From: Thermoplasmata archaeon
Lineage (GTDB): Archaea > Thermoplasmatota > Thermoplasmata > Thermoplasmatales > Thermoplasmataceae
Length of the DNA stretch: 8,158 nt
NCBI GenBank assembly: GCA_021797385.1
Contig: JAJZZW010000082.1
Location: forward strand, 1 to 8,158
Direction of reading: 5' to 3'
Shown here: positions 1 through 5,930 of the stretch, piece by piece
How the letters are laid out: the number at the start of each line of letters is the position of its first letter
How positions within the stretch are numbered: the first letter of the stretch is position 1
Made by a program: the position numbers and the translations under genes
The notes under the pieces: generated by a model
Seen by the model: only the letters and a program-made list of their open reading frames with translations
The model's database searches: none
Told to the model about the DNA's origin: nothing

Positions 1-879
1 TATTACGACCTGTATCCGCATATAAAATTTATATTATCAGGGTCCGCTTCTATATCATTGAGAAGAAAATCAAATGAAAGCCTTGCAGGTAGAGTTATAT
101 CTATATATATAGAACCTTTGAGTTTCAATGAATTTCTTGAAATGAATAATTATGATACGGGGAAAATACGTAAGAATCCAGATATGTATAAGAGAGAGAT
201 AATTCCTATGCTGGAAAAATACATGAAGTACGGAACTTTTCCCGAACTTGCACAGAATAATGATGAGGATTATGCAAGAACATACATAAGGGAATCTGTA
301 ATAGATACAATAATATACAGAGATATCCAAAATGAATTCAAAATTAATGATGTAAATCTTGTGAGGGCGTTAATGAAACTTATTGCAAATAAACCCGGAC
401 TAACATTAAATTTTAAAGCAATATCTGAAAATCTGGGTAAGGATCAGAGAACAATATCAAATTACTTTGAATACCTAGAATTTGGATTGCTGATAAAAAT
501 GATTTACAATTATCGGGCAAATGATTACATAAATCTACGAAAATTAAAAAAGTGCTATCCTGTGACTCCCAATATTGCTTTTGCATTATCTGATAAATTC
601 CATGAATTATTACCGTATGTTATGGAAAATCTGGTTTTAATGAAAATTAAAACGGATTATTTTTATAAAAATAGTTATGAGGTAGATTTTATTTTGGTTA
701 ATAATGATAAAATCTCCCCCATTGAGGTCAAGAAAACAAATAAAACAGAAAAGCAAATTAAATTGTTTATGAGCAAATATAGAGATAAAGTAGAAAGCCC
801 ACTTTTAGTGACATATGATGAAGAAAAATATGGAAATATAAACGTAATACCTTTATGGAAATTTCTTATTTTGCAATAA
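1..879 (+). CDS. DUF4143-type AAA ATPase (5' end outside window)
   Basis: The reading frame is open from base 1 to the TAA at 877-879, giving 292 visible residues; the family is usually near 400, so the Walker A and B part lies upstream. The first 45 residues match the end of the AAA_14 ATPase core: a sensor-like FILSGSAS, then ESLAGR and the family signature PLSFNEF. Residues about 130-165 look like a winged helix (LNFKAISENLGKDQRTISNY). The C-terminus has a PD-(D/E)xK-like pattern, YEVDF (E227, D229) then PIEVKK (E242, K244), as in the DUF4143 nuclease-like domain. Family members are common in archaea and have no settled function. The TTG at 58 is an internal codon and not the start, because conserved ATPase sequence continues upstream of it. 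The gene is A/T-rich like the toxin-antitoxin pair that follows. Family assignment is firm; cellular role unknown. Confidence 0.88.
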   Translation, partial: YYDLYPHIKFILSGSASISLRRKSNESLAGRVISIYIEPLSFNEFLEMNNYDTGKIRKNPDMYKREIIPMLEKYMKYGTFPELAQNNDEDYARTYIRESVIDTIIYRDIQNEFKINDVNLVRALMKLIANKPGLTLNFKAISENLGKDQRTISNYFEYLEFGLLIKMIYNYRANDYINLRKLKKCYPVTPNIAFALSDKFHELLPYVMENLVLMKIKTDYFYKNSYEVDFILVNNDKISPIEVKKTNKTEKQIKLFMSKYRDKVESPLLVTYDEEKYGNINVIPLWKFLILQ

Positions 880-931
880 CCCAGAATTCATTTTCTTTCA
901 ACCTATAAGTGAACAGAAAAAGAGAAAGTTA

Positions 932-939
932 TTAATATT
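932..939 (+). promoter_or_regulatory. Candidate TATA box for the mntA-hepT pair
   Basis: TTAATATT begins 26 nt before the ATG at 958, matching the spacing seen before the deoxyribosyltransferase gene in this window. The position fits a leaderless archaeal transcript and supports ATG 958 over the TTG at 949. The surroundings are very A/T-rich (an overlapping TTTATAAT lies at 941-948), so chance matches are likely. Confidence 0.4.
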
Positions 940-957
940 GTTTATAATTTGTTTTTG

Positions 958-1341
958 ATGTATAACGGCTGGATAAACGATACTGTTGATCTTATAAAAA
1001 AATTGGATAAACAAAATAAAATAAAATTTATAATCAATTATGGTTCGTTTGCTAATAACACATTCCACAATGGTTCAGATATAGATTTGTGCATTTATTA
1101 TGAAGGATCCGTGAAGGAGAGAAGTGAATTTAGATTGAAGGTTCTGAGTCAGGTAAATGATATTTTTGATATCCATATATTTCAGGATCTCCCGCTGTAT
1201 ATCCGGGCCAGCGTTTTGAAAGGTAGAATACTCTACTGTAAAGATAAAGAGATTTATGATATTTTTAGAAGTACGATACAGGACTATGAGGACTATAAAC
1301 GTGGATATTATGATTATATAAACATGGAGAAGATACAATGA
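958..1341 (+). CDS. mntA: MntA-like nucleotidyltransferase antitoxin (type VII TA)
   Basis: A 127-residue minimal nucleotidyltransferase. It has the exact GSx10DxD signature: G29-S30 in NYGSFANN and D41/D43 in SDIDL. A third acidic residue, D71, lies in the strand DIFDIHIF where the family has its third metal ligand. In characterised pairs MntA adds AMP units to a tyrosine of its HepT partner and so silences the toxin. The next gene overlaps it by ATGA and encodes a HEPN protein with the matching target motif, so the antitoxin role is well supported by context. I chose ATG 958; a TTG at 949 in the same frame would add three residues, but the TATA-like box at 932 fits ATG 958 better. The intact active site suggests a working enzyme. 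It could also be called a MNT-domain (COG1708-like) protein. Confidence 0.87.
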   Translation: MYNGWINDTVDLIKKLDKQNKIKFIINYGSFANNTFHNGSDIDLCIYYEGSVKERSEFRLKVLSQVNDIFDIHIFQDLPLYIRASVLKGRILYCKDKEIYDIFRSTIQDYEDYKRGYYDYINMEKIQ

Positions 1342-1760
1342 GAAAAGACATAATAAAAAATAAAATAAAAGAAATCCTGGAAAGTTTAGAATTGATAAGT
1401 GATAACCTTCCCGCTTCTTTTGATGAATTTCAAAATCTAGGCATTGTTAAGGATGGAATATACAAAAGGATTGAGTATGCCATTGAAAATTTAATTGACA
1501 TTTTCTATATAATCAATGCAGATTTAGAGTTAGGAATACCTGAAGACGATTCTTCCATGATAGATAATCTAGAGCATAAAAACATTATAAGTATAAGTGT
1601 AAGAAATTTGATGAAAAACATGAAAGGTTTCAGGAATGTCGTTGTCCACAGATATGGTAAGATAGATGATAAACTGGCGTATACATTCATAAAAGAGAAT
1701 ATGGGTGATTTTGAAATTGTAATAAAATGCATAGAAAATATAATTGATAGATACCAGTGA
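1338..1760 (+). CDS. hepT: HepT-like HEPN ribonuclease toxin (type VII TA)
   Basis: A 140-residue, mostly helical protein of the HepT/DUF86 family. The diagnostic RX4HXY motif is intact: R99, H104 and Y106 in RNVVVHRY. In the family R and H form the RNase site in a dimer, and the tyrosine is the residue modified by the MntA antitoxin; the Shewanella HepT positions are nearly the same as I recall them. Upstream conserved features are also present: a helix with YKRIEYAIENLIDI, and the acidic and Gly-rich loop before the catalytic helix (NLMKNMKGF). The ATG at 1338 overlaps the antitoxin stop as ATGA, indicating translational coupling. Here antitoxin precedes toxin. The gene ends 35 bp from the convergent DUF35 gene. 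Low G+C (about 30% on sampled lines) suggests acquisition apart from the operon to its right. Expected action is cleavage of cellular RNA, possibly tRNA; the target cannot be read from sequence. Confidence 0.88.
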   Translation: MRKDIIKNKIKEILESLELISDNLPASFDEFQNLGIVKDGIYKRIEYAIENLIDIFYIINADLELGIPEDDSSMIDNLEHKNIISISVRNLMKNMKGFRNVVVHRYGKIDDKLAYTFIKENMGDFEIVIKCIENIIDRYQ

Positions 1761-1795
1761 ACAGTGGCATTGCTATTATTGATATACCTTAACCA

Positions 1796-2134
1796 TCAGT
1801 CAAGGAACGCATATGGAAGTACTTTTCCTTTAATTTCTTTGAATTTAACATGTATCTTTCTGCCAGTTGAAACAATATTTCCATCAATATTCATATAGGA
1901 CCCGAAACCTTCCTGGAACTTTATTATGCCGTAAAAGCCATGGTTGAATTCTGTACAGGAATAAATTTCTCCGGTACCTGATGATTCAGCTATTTCTATG
2001 TTGTTGCTTCCGCAAAATGGGCATACAGCTCTGGGGTAATAATAATTCCTGCCACACATTTTGCACTTTATGAACGGCATCTTATTGCTAACAAACATCT
2101 TATCATATTCATTAAATATCTCATCTATTCTCAT
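1796..2134 (-). CDS. DUF35 zinc-ribbon/OB-fold partner of the thiolase-like protein
   Basis: A 112-residue protein with the two-domain DUF35 layout. The N-terminal helix is followed by a rubredoxin-like zinc ribbon with C24-x2-C27 (CKMC) and C38-x2-C41 (CPFC, then GS). After this comes an OB fold opening with SSGTGEIYSCTEF, the usual SG-x-G-x-(V/I)-YS element. DUF35 proteins bind thiolase-superfamily enzymes and shape a CoA-ester tunnel, for example ChsH2 with Ltp2, or the archaeal complex of acetoacetyl-CoA thiolase and HMG-CoA synthase. The gene starts directly after the stop of the thiolase-like gene with no gap. The last codons of that gene carry GGTGAT, a ribosome site only 3-4 nt from this ATG. 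It is the last gene of the four-gene operon and faces hepT tail to tail. It is probably a structural partner rather than an enzyme on its own. Confidence 0.88.
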   Translation of the reverse strand: MRIDEIFNEYDKMFVSNKMPFIKCKMCGRNYYYPRAVCPFCGSNNIEIAESSGTGEIYSCTEFNHGFYGIIKFQEGFGSYMNIDGNIVSTGRKIHVKFKEIKGKVLPYAFLD

Positions 2135-3286
2135 TTAATCACCCAGAATTAATGAAACCGAATGGTTTCTGGACCATCCCCCTATTCCATTGATGAATAC
2201 CTTTCCCGGACTTTTTACCTGATTTCCAGAAGCCATTTCATTCATTTGCAGAAGTGCCTCATACAGGAGAACACTGCCACTCATATATGCGGGCTGCCCC
2301 CGGTTGATGCTGCCACCGCCTGTATTCAGTGGCAGGGCACCATCCACTGATATTGAATTTTTTTCAATGAATTTACCGGACTGCCCCGCAGGCACTATGC
2401 CGGTATTTTCCAGCTGAAGCATTACAGTAATGCTGAACGAATCATAAAGCTCGTAAAAATCACATTTAGATATTTCATTCCTGAAATCCTTCGAGCTTTC
2501 AGCGGCAGGTGTGATAGTTATATCATCTACTTCGGGCGGTAGAAGGCTCTGATGGGCCTCGCCATAGTTCTGTATTTTTATTTCCCTGAGTTTTCCTGGC
2601 TTTCTGGATACTATAAAGGCATGGAAGCCATCCACAGGATATACAATTTCCAGCAAATGCAATGGGGATGATACTATTGATGACCTGAGTACATCATCCA
2701 CCGATAGGTCTCCAGTAAACATTGAATACCCTGATCTATTTGCATTTTGCCTCTGCTTTACAATCAGTTCTGCCCTCTGGGAATCTGTTGAACCGTATAT
2801 TTTTTTATGCCTCTCTGCTACCAGGGCATAATCAGAAACCGGATTCATGCTATTATATAGATTTATTAAATGCCTGTATGGTGTGTTTGTTACCTCTGGA
2901 TAGAGTTTTTCAAATGAATCCACAGTCTGCTTCCTCTTCCTTACATCAGAACCCTTGCCCCCGAAGAGCAGAAGTATGTTCTCAGCTATTCCCTCCTTTA
3001 TCAGCCTTTCAGCCCTCCATAAAGCTGATAGCACGGATGGCCCCCCGTATTCCAGTGAGTCGATATATTTCGCAGTAATGCCTAAATAGCTACAGATCTG
3101 ATCCGGGAAAAAGTGCATGTATATGTTCCCATCAAATACTCCCGGGAGGAATGTAGTCATGAAGCCATCAATATCACTTCGTTCTAAATCTGCCATTTCA
3201 AGGGCTTTTTCTAGAGCCTCGGTCATTAAATCATAAACACTTCCATCATAATTCTTATAAACTGCCTCTGCAAAACCCCTTATCAT
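2135..3286 (-). CDS. Cys-less thiolase-fold protein, Ltp2-like aldolase candidate
   Basis: A 383-residue thiolase-superfamily protein of the SCP-x/Ltp group, shown by YELYDSFSITVMLQLENTG (Y278-G296), LPLNTGGGS (318-326) and the terminal NGIGGWS (366-372). True thiolases carry a nucleophilic Cys near residue 82, a GHP histidine and a C-terminal Cys. Here the corresponding places read EYGGPS (79-84), RGQP (329-332) and GIGGWS. The only two cysteines, C65 and C275, are outside those motifs. Thiolysis by the standard mechanism is therefore unlikely. Members with this pattern and a DUF35 partner include the retro-aldolase Ltp2, which splits a CoA-thioester side chain using tyrosines, and Y278/Y281 lie in a comparable segment. 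I set the start at ATG 3286: a strong GGAGGTGG lies 9 nt upstream and the ATG overlaps the ligase stop as ATGA. A longer frame to 3409 would run through the ligase gene. Family is sure; reaction and substrate are inferred. Confidence 0.85.
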   Translation of the reverse strand: MIRGFAEAVYKNYDGSVYDLMTEALEKALEMADLERSDIDGFMTTFLPGVFDGNIYMHFFPDQICSYLGITAKYIDSLEYGGPSVLSALWRAERLIKEGIAENILLLFGGKGSDVRKRKQTVDSFEKLYPEVTNTPYRHLINLYNSMNPVSDYALVAERHKKIYGSTDSQRAELIVKQRQNANRSGYSMFTGDLSVDDVLRSSIVSSPLHLLEIVYPVDGFHAFIVSRKPGKLREIKIQNYGEAHQSLLPPEVDDITITPAAESSKDFRNEISKCDFYELYDSFSITVMLQLENTGIVPAGQSGKFIEKNSISVDGALPLNTGGGSINRGQPAYMSGSVLLYEALLQMNEMASGNQVKSPGKVFINGIGGWSRNHSVSLILGD

Positions 3287-4827
3287 TGATAAACCACCTC
3301 CATGGATTTTATACCGGACCTTTTGATTTTTCCGGATGCATTCAGTGGCATTTCCCGGACAAATATAACCCTGGCCGGAACCTTGTATCTTGCCAGTTCC
3401 GTTCTGCATGTTTCAAGAATATTTTCCTTTATATTTTCATAGGAGGTTACCTCTCCATTGAGTTTAACATATGCAGCAGGTACTTCTCCCTTATACTCAT
3501 CAGGCTCTCCGATAACCACGGCATCCTCCACATAGGGGTTTTTCCTTATAATTCCCTCAACTTCGGCAGGTACCACCTTATATCCGGAAACGTCGATAAG
3601 ATCCTTCTTCCTGTCAATAATAAACACAGATCTATCCTTATCTATGTGGCATACATCCCCAGTTTTCAACCCTTTTCTGCAGAATGATTTTGCGGTATCT
3701 TCAGGATTCTTAAAATATGAATCAACGATCTGTGGTCCGGAAACTGTTAATTCTCCATCCTTTCCGCGGAATAGTTTTGTGTAATAAACAGGTTTTCCGG
3801 CTGTAAGGACACCTTTGTAGGTCAGCAATTCCCCTGAATATGGATATTCCCATAATGTCACAGGTGATGTGCTTTCAGTCAGGCCATATGCCATATGTAT
3901 CCATTGTCCTGCCATGGCTTTCCATTCATACTGGGTTTTAACCGGCATGGGCATTCCCCCTGCAGACCATAACCTCATGGAAGAAATCATATTTTTGATA
4001 TCCTCTATGCCAGACCAGGAATTTAGCATGGCCCTGTACGCCGTTGCAACGAACATGGTTATTGTCGTCTGTTCTGATTCTATGGTTTCAAGGGTATTCA
4101 TTGCATCGAATCTGTAAGTTAATACCATGGATGCCCCTGAAATTACCGTGAGTGATATTCCGAATATGAGTCCGGTTATATGGAAAAACGGGGCGATACA
4201 CAGATTCTTATCTTTTCCGGATACTGCATACCATTCACGGTATATATATGAGGCTGCATAAATATTTTTATGCCTGATTACAGCAGCCTTCTGCCTGCCA
4301 CTTGTCCCCGAGGTGAAAACGAGCATCGCGGTGTCGTTCACATCCGGAAGATAACCATTGAAAACCGGTTTTTTCCTGATAACCAGTTCTTCTAACTGTT
4401 CGCCATGAATGAATTTATTTCTTAATTCCGGGGGCATTTTTCCGAATGTTTCCGGGGATGTATAAAGGATGTGCATGCCATTTAATGATTTTATTCCTGA
4501 GAATTTATCCCTGAATTCGCTACTGATTATAACCATATGTGTGTCGGTAAATTTAAGTTTTGAGATTATTTCAGCTTCTGAATCAATCGGGCTCAATGGA
4601 ATGAATATGCATGAATTTTTCCACGCGGCATACTGGACCATGGGAAACTGTGGTATATTCTCTGCTATTATGGCTATAGTATCTCCAGGGTCGCAGTAGG
4701 CTGAAATCTGTGCGGCAATGGCATTGGTGTACTCCTCAAATTCGCCATAGGAAATATGGGCACCGAAGTAGTAAATTAATGGAGTTTCCGTTTTTTTATC
4801 CCTTATGACCTCAAGCATAGTTTTCAC
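3283..4827 (-). CDS. AMP-forming acyl-CoA synthetase (carboxylate-CoA ligase)
   Basis: A 514-residue member of the ANL superfamily that activates a carboxylic acid with ATP to an acyl-adenylate and then to an acyl-CoA. Motifs occur in order: phosphate loop FTSGTSGRQK (171-180), APFFHITG (212-219), the YGLTEST core (314-320), LKTGD with D391, the hinge and A8 loop IIDRKKDLIDVSGYKV (403-418), and NASGK with catalytic K500. The length is normal and no key residue is missing. The phosphate loop reads TSGTSG-R-QK rather than the commoner TSGTTG-x-PK, a tolerated variant. The acid substrate cannot be told; medium- or long-chain, branched or aromatic acids are all possible. The start is GTG 4827, which overlaps the reductase stop as GTGA and has GGAGGT 8 nt upstream. 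The in-frame ATG at 4818 is too far from that site (17 nt). It is the second gene of the operon. Confidence 0.9.
   Translation of the reverse strand: MKTMLEVIRDKKTETPLIYYFGAHISYGEFEEYTNAIAAQISAYCDPGDTIAIIAENIPQFPMVQYAAWKNSCIFIPLSPIDSEAEIISKLKFTDTHMVIISSEFRDKFSGIKSLNGMHILYTSPETFGKMPPELRNKFIHGEQLEELVIRKKPVFNGYLPDVNDTAMLVFTSGTSGRQKAAVIRHKNIYAASYIYREWYAVSGKDKNLCIAPFFHITGLIFGISLTVISGASMVLTYRFDAMNTLETIESEQTTITMFVATAYRAMLNSWSGIEDIKNMISSMRLWSAGGMPMPVKTQYEWKAMAGQWIHMAYGLTESTSPVTLWEYPYSGELLTYKGVLTAGKPVYYTKLFRGKDGELTVSGPQIVDSYFKNPEDTAKSFCRKGLKTGDVCHIDKDRSVFIIDRKKDLIDVSGYKVVPAEVEGIIRKNPYVEDAVVIGEPDEYKGEVPAAYVKLNGEVTSYENIKENILETCRTELARYKVPARVIFVREMPLNASGKIKRSGIKSMEVVYQ
3294..3301 (-). promoter_or_regulatory. 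Ribosome binding site deciding the thiolase-like start
   Basis: On the minus strand GGAGGTGG ends shortly before the ATG at 3286, with 9 nt between GGAGGT and ATG. It lies inside the 3' end of the ligase gene and fixes the start at 3286 instead of 3409. Confidence 0.75.
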
Positions 4828-5540
4828 AGTATCATACCTCCACCGACATCCAGAAGAATTCCATTAATATAACTACTTTCCTCTTTCAGGAGGAATTCCA
4901 CTGCATTGGCAACATCCTCTGGGGTTCCTATGCGTTTTAATGGTATTTTTTCTATAAATTTTTCCTTTATTTTATCGGGCATGCTATCGGTCATTGGTGT
5001 TTTAATAAAGCCGGGAACGACTGCGTTTGATGTTATACCATATTTACCCAATTCCCTTGCTAGAGTTCTGGTAAATCCTATTACTCCTGCCTTCGCTGAG
5101 GAATAATTTGCCTGCCCAATGTTGCCGTTCCAGCTAGCTGATGATATATTTACTATTCTTCCAGAATTATTTTCAATCATGGAATTAATAAATTGTTTTG
5201 TGACATTGAACATACTGTACAGATCTGTTTTTATAACAGCATCCCACTGTTCATATGTCATATTTTTGAACATTACATCCCTGTTGATTCCAGCATTGTT
5301 TACTATGCCATATACCTCATTCTTATTAATGGTAGAAAATGCCTTTTCACACTTTTCGTAGCTGGAAACATCACATTGTATGCCCTGAACATTTCCATAT
5401 AACTCATTCATTTGAGATCCGGTTTCACTTATGGAAGGGTCATAATCAACCATTATAATCCCGTAGTGCTTCTTTGCCAGATATTCAGCGATTGAATGCC
5501 CTATACCTCTGTTAGAACCTGTGACTATAATTTTTTTCAT
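4824..5540 (-). CDS. PhaB/FabG-like short-chain 3-oxoacyl-CoA reductase
   Basis: A 238-residue classical short-chain dehydrogenase/reductase. It shows the cofactor loop TGSNRGIG (7-14), VNNAG (80-84), catalytic S133 in NISSAS, Y146 and K150 in NYSSAK, and VVPGFIKTPM after the active site. The run MTYEQWDAV and LYSMFNVTKQF is close to PhaB acetoacetyl-CoA reductase, and the GGGM C-terminus resembles FabG/PhaB. It probably interconverts 3-oxoacyl-CoA and 3-hydroxyacyl-CoA with NAD(P)H. D35 in the position after the second strand (VDYD) may favour NADH, but this is weak. The Asn of the N-S-Y-K tetrad appears to be D106 (TDL where FabG has TNL). It is the first gene of the operon. Start: ATG 5540 has GGAGGT 10 nt upstream, but an in-frame ATG at 5558 has leaderless spacing to a TATA-like box and would add six residues. 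Confidence 0.9.
   Translation of the reverse strand: MKKIIVTGSNRGIGHSIAEYLAKKHYGIIMVDYDPSISETGSQMNELYGNVQGIQCDVSSYEKCEKAFSTINKNEVYGIVNNAGINRDVMFKNMTYEQWDAVIKTDLYSMFNVTKQFINSMIENNSGRIVNISSASWNGNIGQANYSSAKAGVIGFTRTLARELGKYGITSNAVVPGFIKTPMTDSMPDKIKEKFIEKIPLKRIGTPEDVANAVEFLLKEESSYINGILLDVGGGMIL
4836..4841 (-). promoter_or_regulatory. Ribosome binding site for the GTG start of the ligase
   Basis: GGAGGT on the minus strand sits in the codons for the last glycines of the reductase, 8 nt before GTG 4827. Its spacing favours GTG over the ATG nine bases downstream. Confidence 0.65.
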
Positions 5541-5550
5541 CAATGTCAAT

Positions 5551-5556
5551 ACCTCC
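5551..5556 (-). promoter_or_regulatory. Ribosome binding site of the reductase gene
   Basis: GGAGGT on the minus strand lies 10 nt before ATG 5540 and directly overlaps the G of the alternative ATG at 5558. It supports translation from 5540 on a short-leader transcript. Confidence 0.6.
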
Positions 5557-5577
5557 ATTAACCTAAAACCGCATGAG

Positions 5578-5586
5578 AATATAATA
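5578..5586 (-). promoter_or_regulatory. Candidate TATA box of the acyl-CoA operon
   Basis: On the minus strand TATTATATT begins 28 nt before ATG 5558. Transcription would begin at about 5558-5560, leaving an 18-20 nt leader that holds GGAGGT before ATG 5540, or a leaderless message starting at ATG 5558. No other promoter-like site is visible inside the operon, where genes overlap or abut. Confidence 0.5.
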
Positions 5587-5655
5587 TTTTCACAGGGACA
5601 TTAAATGATCAATGAAAGTTCATTTTTATCCATATTCTCCACAGTTTCAAGAAGC

Positions 5656-5676
5656 ATTATTAATAACATTAATAAT
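5656..5676. repeat. Perfect A/T inverted repeat, possible operator
   Basis: ATTATTAAT, a 3-base AAC spacer, then its exact reverse complement ATTAATAAT. It lies about 100 bp upstream of the reductase start and about 290 bp upstream of the hydrolase gene. The size suits a dimeric regulator site, but the sequence is pure A/T in a low-G+C genome, so chance is a real possibility. Confidence 0.35.
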
Positions 5677-5722
5677 ATTTGGGTTTACATGTCAATAAAT
5701 TATTACAGTTCTCCAGTGGCAG

Positions 5723-5737
5723 AGAGATAAAATCTCT
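5723..5737 (+). repeat. Short hairpin upstream of an orphan ribosome site
   Basis: AGAGAT, loop AAA, ATCTCT form a 6-bp perfect stem. It is followed 6 bases later by GGAGGT (5744-5749) and ATG-TAA. The stem is too short to call a riboswitch or terminator; the arrangement resembles the leader of a gene that has since been lost. Confidence 0.35.
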
Positions 5738-5773
5738 ATAAGCGGAGGTAATAAAAATGTAATAGATGAGTGA

Positions 5774-5890
5774 ACTATCCGTTTAAAGTACTGTAAGGAT
5801 ACTATTAAGCTCCAACTTTTCTTAAATGGATGTACGCTGAATATTGGAATAGGGATATGTTACAATTCTATATCCAGTCGCCTTACATAG
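5774..5890 (+). pseudogene. Possible transposase remnant (helix-turn-helix piece)
   Basis: Between TGA 5771 and TAG 5888 one frame reads 38 residues including KYCKDTIKLQLFLNGCTL and ICYNSISSRL. The pattern, a helix with DTIKL, then LNG, a second helix, and YNSISSRL, recalls the N-terminal helix-turn-helix of IS1-like and related transposases. An upstream GGAGGT and ATG (5757) are in another frame with immediate stops, consistent with decay. No terminal inverted repeats or rest of the transposase are visible. This is a resemblance by eye only. Confidence 0.25.
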
Positions 5891-5922
5891 GAATATAGGT
5901 CTAATTTTTGTAATGCTTTAAC

Positions 5923-5930
5923 TATATAAT
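5923..5930 (+). promoter_or_regulatory. Candidate TATA box of the nucleoside hydrolase gene
   Basis: TATATAAT is the best TATA match upstream of ATG 5963; transcription from about 5952 would give a leader of roughly 11 nt without a clear ribosome site. A weaker A/T run, TTTTTATTAA at 5937-5946, has the leaderless spacing of 26 nt, so either may serve. Confidence 0.4.

Noticed and set aside
949..957. TTG start for the mntA gene, adding MFL
   Set aside because: ATG 958 is three codons later, begins the conserved part and has the expected spacing to a TATA-like box; no ribosome site favours TTG.
1761..1795. Bidirectional terminator between hepT and the DUF35 gene
   Set aside because: Only a 4-bp stem (CCTT/AAGG) and no T-run on either strand; not enough to call.
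3287..3409. N-terminal extension of the thiolase-like protein to 424 residues
   Set aside because: The extra 41 residues read through the 3' end of the ligase gene in another frame and match no thiolase feature; a strong ribosome site decides ATG 3286.
3869..4117. Open frames on the + strand inside the ligase, thiolase-like and reductase genes
   Set aside because: They lie antisense to clear family genes, have no family motifs and look like shadows of biased codon use.
2135..5540. Mevalonate-pathway or ordinary beta-oxidation operon
   Set aside because: The thiolase-like protein lacks catalytic residues, and HMG-CoA synthase, acyl-CoA dehydrogenase and enoyl-CoA hydratase are all absent.
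5760..5840. C/D box small RNA (AUGAGUGA-like box and a later CTGA)
   Set aside because: The C box does not match RUGAUGA, the internal C'/D' boxes are absent and box spacing is irregular.
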